A program made the translations under genes and the position numbers. A DNA stretch of 64,000 nt from Streptomyces nigrescens. Lineage in GTDB: Bacteria > Actinomycetota > Actinomycetes > Streptomycetales > Streptomycetaceae. Below the pieces are notes generated by a model. The model worked only from the letters and a program-made list of their open reading frames with translations. It was not told the origin of the DNA and ran no database searches. This document shows positions 56,525 to 64,000 of the stretch, one piece after another; position 1 is the first letter of the stretch, and every line of letters starts with the position of its first letter. The stretch lies in the NCBI GenBank assembly GCA_024349765.1, contig AP026074.1, positions 62,001 to 126,000 of the forward strand, read 5' to 3'.

Positions 56525-56830
56525 TCACCGCTCCGGTACTTCGACCGTCACCAGGGTGCCGTGGCTGCCCGGGCGCACGGCGTGGCGGGTGTCCGCCGCC
56601 ACCAGGTACATCTCGCCCGGGCCCACCGTGACCTCGGCGTCGTCGACGGTCAGTTCCAAGGTGCCGTCGAGTACGAGCAGTACCTCCGGTGTGCGGTGGG
56701 CCTCCTCCTCCAGGGGGAGCTCGTTCATGCGGAGCACTTTGACGGTGGCCGTTCCCACCTCGGCCAGGGGGCGGGAGCTCCAGGCGTCCGGCAATGCGGC
56801 CGCGGTCCGGAAGAGGTTGCTGACATTCAA
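56525..56830 (-). CDS. Small cupin-domain protein
   Basis: 101 residues, one cupin barrel: EEEAHRTPEVLLVLDGTLEL and VGPGEMYLVAADTRHAV. Candidate metal ligands are His, Glu and the second His. ATG at 56830, with GGAGG about ten bases upstream. It lies 117 bp after the NRPS stop in the same direction but probably has its own promoter. Substrate unknown. Confidence 0.88.
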   Translation of the reverse strand: MNVSNLFRTAAALPDAWSSRPLAEVGTATVKVLRMNELPLEEEAHRTPEVLLVLDGTLELTVDDAEVTVGPGEMYLVAADTRHAVRPGSHGTLVTVEVPER

Positions 56831-56931
56831 GACATGCCTCCCGGCGGACCCCTCCGGTGTGGCGGGAGGAGTCCGCGCATCGCGATCAATGGATGCGGGG
56901 AAGCTATCCGACCTGCGACGACAAGTGGTCG

Positions 56932-56941
56932 ACCGATCGGT
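56932..56941. promoter_or_regulatory. Short palindrome upstream of the cupin gene
   Basis: ACCGATCGGT, perfect 10 bp, just past the NRPS stop. Could be an operator or chance. Confidence 0.25.
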
Positions 56942-56947
56942 AAAGCT

Positions 56948-59923
56948 TCATGTTCGGGTGGGCTGCCGGTCCAGGGACGGGGTGATCATCGAGGCGAGGA
57001 CCGAAGCGAGGTCTTCGCCTGGTAGGGGGCGCAGGGCGCGTGCCAGGCGGTCGGAGTCGTAGTGCCAGTGGTGGTCCAGGTCGGGGTGGATGTCGTCCGA
57101 TTCCTCCAAATTGCCTTTCAAGCCGAGGAGTTGGGAGAGCTCGGCGGCGAGGTCCTGCCAGGCGACGTGGCCGCTGATGGCGTTGGCCACGCCGTGGACG
57201 GGGGTGTCCAGGCAGGAGACCACCGCCCGGGCCAGCGCCGCGCCGTGCACCCAGGCGGCGCCGTACCAGGCGTGGCCGCCGGCGCCCGGGCGGGGGACCG
57301 CCAGCGGCCGGCCCTCGCGGATCGCCTGGTAGAGCACCCCGGTGGCGCCCCAGCGCAGCTGGTCGCGCAGTCGGTCGTGCGGGCCCCAGACCAGCGGGGA
57401 ACGGACCGCGCTCGCGCCGCCCCGCCCCGCGGTGCCGGCCGCCCGGAGCAGCCGCGCCTCACAGTCGAGCTTCGCCCGGCCGTAGGGGCTGAGCGGTTCG
57501 TGCGAGGGGGACTCCTCAACCACCCGACCGCCGCCGGGATGCCCGTACGCGTCCACGCTGCTGACGAAGACGAACGGGCCCCGCGACCAGGCGTCCACCA
57601 TGGCGTCCATCGCCGCCACATCCACCTCGGGGCGGGTGAAGGTGCTGGCCGCGTGGATGACGGCGTCCGCGCTCCGGACGGCGGTGCGCAGCCCGTCGAG
57701 GTCGGTGAGGTCGCCCTCGACGACGTCCACCCCGTCCGCCGCGACCAGGTGCGCGGATTCGGGACGCGCCAGGGCCAGTACGGGGCGTCCCTGGGCGGCG
57801 AGTTCCCGCAGGAGGAAGCTGCCGACGCCGCCGGTGGCGCCGGTGACCAGTACGGTGCCCGTCCGCGCGCGGCCCGGCTGTCCCGCCGCTGTCCGGCTCG
57901 TCCGCCCCGTTTGCCCCGGGCGGGTGGCCGGGCGGAGGGACGCGGCGGCGCGTTCCGCCGCACGCCCGTCGAGGAGGGCGGAGACCGCGCGGGGAGTGCG
58001 GGCCTGCATGATGTCCAGGCCGGTCAGGGGCAGGGTCAGCGCACGACGCAGGCGTTCGGCGAGCTGTACGGCGGCGAGCGAGTGGCCACCGAGGGCGAAG
58101 AAGTCGTCGTCCGGGGCGGGAGTGCGGCCCAGCAGCGCCGCGAATCCCTCGCGTACGGCGTCGGCGTGGGGTCCCTCGGGTGCGGGCAGCGAGGGGAGGC
58201 CGGGAAGGCGCACCGGGTCCACCGTGCCGTCGGCGGCGCGAGGGAGAACGTCGAGCAGGGTGACGGCGGCCGGGACGAGGTCGGCTGCCAGGCGGTCCCG
58301 GAGATGGGCACGGAGCTCCGCGGGTGACGGGCCACCGATCTCCCGCAGGACCGCGTAGGCGAGCAGCGGACCACCGGGAGGGGAGACCACCGCGGCGTCG
58401 GAGAGGTGGGGGTGGGAGCGCAGGATCCGTTCGGCCGGGTGCGCGTCACTGTCACCCAACTCGACGGCAGTGGAGGGAAGTTGTACTCCCTCCGCCTCGG
58501 TCAGCTGAGAGAGCGGCAGGTCGTCCGGGGCGGTCGCGAGCGCGGTGAGGAGGGCCGCGTAGGTGGCGCCGAGGCCGGTGGCCGCCTCCTCGTCCAGTGC
58601 GGCGCGGCGGTACTGGACCAGGGCGGCCGGCCGATCGGTGTCCACGAGACCGAAGGAGAGGTCGAACTTTGCTTCGCCCACGCCGACTTCGACGTACTCC
58701 GCGTCCGTCCCGGGCAGGCGCAGCGTCGTCGGTGCGCCGAGGACGTCCGCGGTCACCCGCACCAGGGACGTTCCGTCCGCGCCCCGCGCGGCGGCGCCGA
58801 GCCGGTCCACGATGAGGTCGAACGGTACGTCGGTGTGCTGCTGGGCATCGAGCAGTGCGGCACGCACCCGCTTCAGCAGCGTGCCGAAGGACGGGTCGCC
58901 GGAGGCGTCGACGCGCAGCGGGAGGGTGTTGACGCACAGCCCGACCAGTCCGCGCATGGCCGTTCCCCGGCGGTGCGTACCGGCGATGCCGATCACCAGG
59001 TCGTCCTGCCCGGTACCGCGGTGCAGGGTGGCGAACGCGGCGGTGAGCGCCACGGTGAACGGCGTGGCCTGGTGGCGCCGGCCCAGCTCGCGCAGCGCGG
59101 CCGGCACCTCGGGGGCGAGCGGTGTGGTGTGCGATCCGGTGGGCCGGGCGGTGAGGTCGGTGGGCGGGTGCGCCGGGCCGGGGAGTCGCGGGGGAGCGGC
59201 GCCGTCGAGGAGGGCGTGCCAGTGCCGCAGGCCCTCGTCGAGACGGCCGGGCGCGGCTCGGTGCTCGTGCCGGGCGAAGTCGGCGTACTGGGGCGGTCGG
59301 GGCCGCGGCTGTGCGGGGTGGGATCCGGGGGCGGTGGCGGAGGCCTCCCGGGAGCGGGCGGCGGTCTCGTAGAGCGCGGCGAGCTCGTCCGCCACCATCT
59401 CCAAGGACGGTCCGTCGATGGATATGTGATGGAACGTCAGCAGCGCCGTGTGGTCCTGTGGGCCGTGCCGCAGGACGAGTGCGCGGGGCACGGTCCCGGT
59501 GGCGAGGTCGAACGGGCGGCGGGCCTCCGCGGCCAGCAGCCGTGCGGCCTCTGCCGGGTCGGCCGGGACCACCGGCACCGCGATCGACTCAGGTGCCGGA
59601 AGCACCTCCTGGCACGGCTCGCCGTTCCGCTGTACGTAACGGGTGCGCAGGATCTCGTGCCGGCGGACGAGCCCGGTCAGTGCGGAGGCCAGCGCGTCGA
59701 CGTCGAGCGGGCCGCGCAGCCGGGTGGCGAACGGCACGCTGTACGAGGCGCCGTCGTGACCGAGCCGGTCCATCAGCCACATGCGGTGCTGGGCGCGGGA
59801 GAGCGGTGCCGGGCCGCGGTCGGTGGAACCGGGGCCGGTGGCGGTGCGGGCCGCGGCGCGTTCCCGTGCCCGGCGCAGCAGTTCCTCCTGGAGGGCGGGG
59901 GCGGCGGGGCGGTCAGTGGCCAT
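56948..59923 (-). CDS. NRPS: C - adenylation C-terminal subdomain only - T - SDR/epimerase-like domain
   Basis: 991 residues. A condensation domain (LSRAQHRMWLMDRLG; HHISIDGPS near residue 165) occupies about 35-470. At about 490-575 only the small C-terminal subdomain of an A domain is seen (ERILRSHPHLSDAAVV to LLDVLPRAADGTVDPVRLP). The catalytic lysine motif has become DGTVDPV, and the large ATP- and substrate-binding part is absent. T follows (ALGGHSLAAVQL, Ser near 611), then an extended short-chain dehydrogenase with VLVTGATGGVGSFLL near 690, FVSSVDAYG and the YGRAKLD (YxxxK) catalytic motif. The ATG at 59923 overlaps the previous gene's end. The T domain must be loaded in trans. The SDR may release the product reductively or modify it while bound. 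Confidence 0.9.
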   Translation of the reverse strand: MATDRPAAPALQEELLRRARERAAARTATGPGSTDRGPAPLSRAQHRMWLMDRLGHDGASYSVPFATRLRGPLDVDALASALTGLVRRHEILRTRYVQRNGEPCQEVLPAPESIAVPVVPADPAEAARLLAAEARRPFDLATGTVPRALVLRHGPQDHTALLTFHHISIDGPSLEMVADELAALYETAARSREASATAPGSHPAQPRPRPPQYADFARHEHRAAPGRLDEGLRHWHALLDGAAPPRLPGPAHPPTDLTARPTGSHTTPLAPEVPAALRELGRRHQATPFTVALTAAFATLHRGTGQDDLVIGIAGTHRRGTAMRGLVGLCVNTLPLRVDASGDPSFGTLLKRVRAALLDAQQHTDVPFDLIVDRLGAAARGADGTSLVRVTADVLGAPTTLRLPGTDAEYVEVGVGEAKFDLSFGLVDTDRPAALVQYRRAALDEEAATGLGATYAALLTALATAPDDLPLSQLTEAEGVQLPSTAVELGDSDAHPAERILRSHPHLSDAAVVSPPGGPLLAYAVLREIGGPSPAELRAHLRDRLAADLVPAAVTLLDVLPRAADGTVDPVRLPGLPSLPAPEGPHADAVREGFAALLGRTPAPDDDFFALGGHSLAAVQLAERLRRALTLPLTGLDIMQARTPRAVSALLDGRAAERAAASLRPATRPGQTGRTSRTAAGQPGRARTGTVLVTGATGGVGSFLLRELAAQGRPVLALARPESAHLVAADGVDVVEGDLTDLDGLRTAVRSADAVIHAASTFTRPEVDVAAMDAMVDAWSRGPFVFVSSVDAYGHPGGGRVVEESPSHEPLSPYGRAKLDCEARLLRAAGTAGRGGASAVRSPLVWGPHDRLRDQLRWGATGVLYQAIREGRPLAVPRPGAGGHAWYGAAWVHGAALARAVVSCLDTPVHGVANAISGHVAWQDLAAELSQLLGLKGNLEESDDIHPDLDHHWHYDSDRLARALRPLPGEDLASVLASMITPSLDRQPTRT

Positions 59924-61868
59924 CGGTGTCCTCCGGGGCGTGCGGGTGAAGATCACCGTGCGCGGCGAGCAACGCCCGCTCGACCAGGGCGGCCTGGCCG
60001 GCCACGGTGGGGAAGCCGAAGAAGTCGGCGAGCGACAGCTCGACGCCGAGTTCCTCGCGGAGGTCGTCGGTGACGGCGAGCGCGAGCAGGGAGTGGCCGC
60101 CGAGGGCGAGGAAGTCGGCGTCCGGCCGGGTCACATCACAGCCGAGGGAACGACTCCAGACGTCGGCGACGGCCTGCTCCAGGGGCGTCAGCGGTCCGTC
60201 CGGGGCGGACGCCGGCGACCCGTCCGACGCATCCGCACCGCTTGAACCATCCGAACCCACGGAACCATCGGGCCCGTTCGCGGTGAGCAGGTCGGCCAGC
60301 GCGCGGCGGTCGACCTTGCCGGAGGCGTTGAGCGGCAGGTCGGCGACCACGGTCAGTTCGTCGGGTACCAGATGGGCGGGCAGGGCCGCGGCCAGCCGGT
60401 CGCGCAGGGCGTCCGGCCGGGGGACGGGGCCGGGTGCGGCGACGACGAAGGCGACCAGCCGGGCGTCGTCGGGGGAGGGGCGGTGCACGGTGACGGCCGC
60501 ATCGGCCACCTCGGGCTGCTCCCGTAGCGCGTACTCGACCTCCTGCGGCTCGATCCGGAAGCCGCGCACCTTGACCTGGTCGTCCGTACGGCCGTGGAAG
60601 TCGAGCACGCCGTCCGGGCGCCGGGAGACGACATCGCCGGTGCGGTAGAGGCGGCCCCACTCGGGGTGGGTGGTGAAGCGTTCGGCGGTCAGCTCCGGAC
60701 GGCCGGTGTAGCCCAGCGAGAGGCGACTGCCGCCGACCCACAGTTCGCCCCACTCGCCGTCCGGGACGGGCCGGCCGGCCTCGTCCAGGACGTGCGCGGT
60801 GGCCCCCGCGAGGGGACGGCCGATCGGTATCTGTCCGGCACAGTCGGCGGCGGTGACCCGGTGGGCCGTGGCGAACGTCGTGGTCTCCGTCGGACCGTAG
60901 CCGTTGATCAGCTCCAGCCAGGGGAACGCCTGCAGTACCTCGCGGGCATGATGCGCGGCGAGGGCCTCGCCGCCGACCACGACCGTGCGCAGCGGCGCGA
61001 AGATCCGCGAACGGCGCACCGCGAGCTGGTGGAAGAGCGCGGTGGTGAAGAAGGCCACCGTGACGCCGTGCCGCTCCACCTCCTGTGCCAGGTCCTCGAG
61101 CGAGGGCCGCTCGACGGTGCACACCACGACCGCGGCGCCGTTGGCGAGGGCGCTCCACACCTCGAAGGTCGACGCGTCGAAGGTCAGCGGCGAATGGAAC
61201 AGCACCCGGTCGCGGGGCGTCAGGGTGAGGTACGCCGGGGCGCTGACCAGCTCGGCTATCGCGCGGTGGGCGATCGCCACGCCCTTGGGGCGACCGGTGG
61301 AGCCGGAGGTGAACATGATGAACGCGGCGGCGTCGGGGAGCGGCCCGGCAGCCTGGGGGCCGCCGGCCCGCACCTCGTCGGGCTGCGGTTCTTCCGTATG
61401 CGGTTCGTCGGGCAGGGCGAGGGTCGGGCCGGCCGGAGCGGCGGATTCCAGCAGCTTGGCGTCCCCGACGGTCAGCGTCACACCGGCCTCCGCGGCCAGT
61501 GCCTCGCTCCGCGGGCGCGGGTGCGCAGGATCGAGCGGTACGCAGACGGCGCCCGCCCACCACAGCGCGAGCTGGGCGATGACGGTACGGGCCGAGCGGG
61601 GCGTCAGCAGCGCCACCGCGTCACCCCGGCGGACTCCCCGGCGGCGCAGATGCCCGGCGAGCGCACGGGCGGCACGGGCCAGCTGCGCATACGTCAGCGT
61701 GGAGTCGCCGTCCGCCACGGCCAGCGCGTCCGGGGTCCGTTCGGCGTGCCACGCCACGAGTGCCGGGAGGCCGGTCGGGGCGGGCTCGCTCGACGGGGTG
61801 CTTTCGGTGGGCACGGGCCCTTCCTTCCAGGTGTCGTCGGTGTGCGGAGCCGGCGGAGTGGTGGTCAT
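59913..61868 (-). CDS. NRPS adenylation-carrier didomain (A-T), aliphatic pocket
   Basis: 651 residues. A domain with [58 protein letters not shown] and NASGKVDRR, then T with LGGHSLLAL. The pocket read by eye is D-A-F-F-V-G-G-T-F-K, near the valine code DAFWIGGTFK, so Val or a related aliphatic residue is inferred. The ATG at 61868 lies one base after the upstream stop, and the 3' end overlaps the next start by 11 bp. It has no C domain, so it either starts a chain or supplies the downstream C-T-SDR protein. Confidence 0.93.
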   Translation of the reverse strand: MTTTPPAPHTDDTWKEGPVPTESTPSSEPAPTGLPALVAWHAERTPDALAVADGDSTLTYAQLARAARALAGHLRRRGVRRGDAVALLTPRSARTVIAQLALWWAGAVCVPLDPAHPRPRSEALAAEAGVTLTVGDAKLLESAAPAGPTLALPDEPHTEEPQPDEVRAGGPQAAGPLPDAAAFIMFTSGSTGRPKGVAIAHRAIAELVSAPAYLTLTPRDRVLFHSPLTFDASTFEVWSALANGAAVVVCTVERPSLEDLAQEVERHGVTVAFFTTALFHQLAVRRSRIFAPLRTVVVGGEALAAHHAREVLQAFPWLELINGYGPTETTTFATAHRVTAADCAGQIPIGRPLAGATAHVLDEAGRPVPDGEWGELWVGGSRLSLGYTGRPELTAERFTTHPEWGRLYRTGDVVSRRPDGVLDFHGRTDDQVKVRGFRIEPQEVEYALREQPEVADAAVTVHRPSPDDARLVAFVVAAPGPVPRPDALRDRLAAALPAHLVPDELTVVADLPLNASGKVDRRALADLLTANGPDGSVGSDGSSGADASDGSPASAPDGPLTPLEQAVADVWSRSLGCDVTRPDADFLALGGHSLLALAVTDDLREELGVELSLADFFGFPTVAGQAALVERALLAAHGDLHPHAPEDTDGH

Positions 61869-61869
61869 C

Positions 61870-63876
61870 TCAGTCCCGCCCCGGCTTCGGGTCCGCATCC
61901 GCACGGCGGGCGTCCACCAGGGCCGCCACGGCGCGCAGATCGGGCTGGCGGAGCAGCTCCGGAGCGCGCAGCCGGATGCCGGTGTCGCGCTGGATGGCGG
62001 CCAGCAGACGGGCGGCGATCAGTGAGGTGCCGCCCGCCGCGGTGAAGTTCTCGGCCAACGTGGTCTCCGGGCGGGCGAGCAGATCGCGCACCGCGCCGAG
62101 CACGAGCCGTTCCCCGGGGGTGGCCCCGTCGGAGAGCACCTCGGACCCGGAGGGCTCCGCGGGGCCGGACGGGCCGTGCGAGCCCGGTGATCCGGCCGAG
62201 CTGCCCTCCTCGGTCGCCCGGCGCACCAACTCCGCCCGGTCCACCTTGCCGTTGGCGTCCAGGGGGAAGACGTCGACGAGGCGCACGGCCGAGGGGACGG
62301 CCTGCTCGGGCAGCCAGGCCCGGACCGCCGTCAGCAGCCCCTCCGCGAAGCCCTCCGCCGACGGCGCCGTACCGCTCGGGGTGGTGCCCCCGGCCGGCCG
62401 CACGTACGCCACCAGGCGGGCGCGGCCGTCGGACGTGCGGGGCGCGACGACGACGGCGCTGCGCACCGCCGGGTCCTGCTCGAACGCGGCCGCCACCTCG
62501 GCCGGTTCGATCCGCACACCGCTGATCTTCACCTGGTCGTCGAGGCGTCCGAGGAACTCCAGCTGCCCGTCCTCCCGCATCCGCACCCGGTCCCCGGTGC
62601 GGTACAGCCGGTCCACGCCGGGCGGCAGGGCGAGGCCCGCGGGCGGGGCGGTGAAGCGGCGCGCGGTCAGTTCGGGGTCCAGGTAGCCGAGCGCCAGGCA
62701 CTGCCCGCCGAGACGCAACTCGCCCTCGGTGCCGCGGGGGACGGGGCGGCCGTCGGCGTCGGTGACCACCACGGTGACGCCCGGTACCGGTCCGCCGATC
62801 GGCGGCGCGCTCTCGACGTCCTCCGACCCGGGGGCGTCCGTACCGCGCATGGCGTACGAGGTGGCGAGGACGGTGGCCTCGGCCGGGCCGTAGGCGTTGT
62901 GGACGGTGGCCGTCACCTCCGCGCCCGGACGGCGGCGCAACCGGTCGCCACCGACCATGAGATGACGCAGTGTCAGGCCGCGGGGCCAGGGGCGGTCGAG
63001 GAGCGGCTCGATCATCGGGGTGGCCCCGATCGCCACCGATACCGCCGCCCCGCGCCACCAGTCGGTGAGCACCTGCGAGTCCCAGCGGACCTCGTCCGGG
63101 GCCGGCACCAGCGCGGCGCCGGACGTCAGTCCGGCCCACAGTTCCAGTACGTGCGGGTCGAAGGCGACGCCGATGAGCAGGGAATGGCGGTCGCCCGGAG
63201 CCAGGCCGGTCTCCGCGCGGTACCAGTCGAGCAGGGTGCCGAGGCCCGCCTCGGCGACCGCGACCGCCTTGGGGCGGCCGGTGGAACCAGAGGTGAGTAC
63301 GGCGTAGAACGCCTCGGCGGGGGCACGGCGGGCCCCCTCGCCGGGTCCGTCCGCGAACGCTGCGACGGCCTTCGCGGGGGCATTGGCACCCACCACGGGC
63401 AGGGGCAGCACCACCTCGTCGACCAGCTGCTCGGACGTCCGGAAACGGGGCGGCAGCAGCGCCGGATCGCCGATCAGGCAGGCCACGTCGAGGTCCTCGG
63501 TGACGGCCTCGACCCGGCGTTCACCGGGCTGCGGGCCGAGCGGCAGGTAGACCGCGCCGAGCCGGGCGAGGGCGACGGCGGTCACCACCAGCGCGGCCGA
63601 CCGGTCCAGGCAGACACCCACCAGGTCGCCGGGGCGGACCCGGTCGCGGAGCGCGTCCGCCACCTCGTCGGCGGCGGTGCCGATCTCCCGGTACGTCCAG
63701 GTGTGCGCGCCGTCGACGACCGCGGGTGCCTCGGGTGTGCGGGCGGTCCACTCCGTGAAGCGGGCGAGCACACCGGCCGGGGCGCCGGCCGCGGGCGTGG
63801 CGCCGTGGGCGATGCTCAGCGGGCCGTCCTGGGCCCGGGAGGCCTGGGGTGCCTGGGGGGTCGGGTTCGGGGACAT
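61870..63876 (-). CDS. NRPS adenylation-carrier didomain (A-T), unusual pocket
   Basis: 668 residues. A domain motifs [31 protein letters not shown] (Ala for the usual Thr in GPTE), LYRTGDRV, LGRLDDQVKISGVRIEP and DANGKVDRA. The pocket reads D-P-L-G-M-G-A-V-L-K, which I cannot match to a known code. The T site is GGTSLIAA in place of GGHS; the pantetheine serine is kept. ATG at 63876, GGAGG four bases upstream, overlapping the preceding gene's stop (TGATG). Confidence 0.92.
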   Translation of the reverse strand: MSPNPTPQAPQASRAQDGPLSIAHGATPAAGAPAGVLARFTEWTARTPEAPAVVDGAHTWTYREIGTAADEVADALRDRVRPGDLVGVCLDRSAALVVTAVALARLGAVYLPLGPQPGERRVEAVTEDLDVACLIGDPALLPPRFRTSEQLVDEVVLPLPVVGANAPAKAVAAFADGPGEGARRAPAEAFYAVLTSGSTGRPKAVAVAEAGLGTLLDWYRAETGLAPGDRHSLLIGVAFDPHVLELWAGLTSGAALVPAPDEVRWDSQVLTDWWRGAAVSVAIGATPMIEPLLDRPWPRGLTLRHLMVGGDRLRRRPGAEVTATVHNAYGPAEATVLATSYAMRGTDAPGSEDVESAPPIGGPVPGVTVVVTDADGRPVPRGTEGELRLGGQCLALGYLDPELTARRFTAPPAGLALPPGVDRLYRTGDRVRMREDGQLEFLGRLDDQVKISGVRIEPAEVAAAFEQDPAVRSAVVVAPRTSDGRARLVAYVRPAGGTTPSGTAPSAEGFAEGLLTAVRAWLPEQAVPSAVRLVDVFPLDANGKVDRAELVRRATEEGSSAGSPGSHGPSGPAEPSGSEVLSDGATPGERLVLGAVRDLLARPETTLAENFTAAGGTSLIAARLLAAIQRDTGIRLRAPELLRQPDLRAVAALVDARRADADPKPGRD

Positions 63877-64000
63877 CACGCCTCCGTCGCAGTGGTCGCA
63901 GTGGTCGCAGCAGTCACAGTGGTCACAGCGGTGGTGGCCGTGGTGGTCGTAGGAGCCGCGGCCGCCGTGGGCGCGGCGGCGAAGGCCGCGAGGGCGCCGG
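63876..64000 (-). CDS. Partial gene: Ala/Thr-rich C-terminus
   Basis: In the frame ending at the TGA that overlaps the A-T start (TGATG), the last 40 codons are open to the window edge. They read GALAAFAAAPTAAAAP, then a Thr/Ala/Val tail ending ATEA. The overlap argues for a real, translationally coupled upstream gene of the same operon. Too little is visible to name it. Confidence 0.45.
   Translation of the reverse strand, partial: GALAAFAAAPTAAAAPTTTTATTAVTTVTAATTATTATEA

Noticed and set aside
63880-63935. Repeated GTCGCAGTG-like units at the right edge as a CRISPR or operator array
   Set aside because: The repeats are short and irregular and are explained by a Thr/Ala-rich protein tail in the minus-strand frame that ends on the overlapping TGATG.

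Overview
The window is very GC-rich and strongly codon-biased. It carries giant modular peptide synthetases, an MbtH-like protein, a chloramphenicol phosphotransferase-type gene and many MerR, TetR and MarR regulators. All of this points to a Streptomyces or close actinomycete chromosome, in a region rich in secondary metabolism. No rRNA, tRNA, CRISPR array or insertion sequence was found.

Left third (1-34986, + strand): two consecutive nonribosomal peptide synthetase (NRPS) genes, 11 bp apart, followed by mbtH. The first gene enters the window already inside an adenylation domain. Nine adenylation (A) domains are wholly or partly visible, with eight condensation (C), nine carrier (T) and six epimerization (E) domains. 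Their order is (A)TE-CATE-CATE-CAT / CATE-CAT-CATE-CAT-CATE. Every C domain after an E domain is of the D-accepting type and every C domain after a plain T domain is of the LCL type, so the line reads as D-D-D-L-D-L(Thr)-D-L-D. The second gene stops directly after an E domain and no thioesterase is visible, so the line is incomplete at both ends here.

Middle (35-56.8 kb): small accessory genes (GNAT, VOC, amidohydrolase, MerR, TetR/FAD monooxygenase, HTH/hydrolase, CPT, MarR/beta-propeller, lipoprotein, cupin) mixed with decayed genes. The decayed set comprises a PPOX-family fragment, a MerR gene that lost its DNA-binding domain, a truncated SUKH-like gene and a possible single-base frameshift. 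Inside this stretch, 42063-48565 is a tight five-gene operon. It encodes SbnA-like and SbnB-like enzymes (2,3-diaminopropionate synthesis), a FAD/NAD(P)-binding oxidoreductase, a cystathionine-synthase-family PLP enzyme and a BenE-type membrane transporter. It either supplies diaminopropionate to a peptide or makes a separate small metabolite.

Right end (56948-64000, - strand): a second, compact NRPS system running in from the right edge. It has an Ala/Thr-rich C-terminal tail of an unseen gene, two A-T didomain proteins, and a protein with C, a remnant of an A domain (C-terminal subdomain only), T, and a short-chain dehydrogenase/epimerase-like domain. The genes are translationally coupled. 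The missing A domain means the last T must be loaded in trans. The terminal reductase-like domain is an unusual release or tailoring candidate.

Substrate calls come from reading the ten pocket positions by eye against the GrsA phenylalanine A domain. Only threonine is an exact match to a known code.
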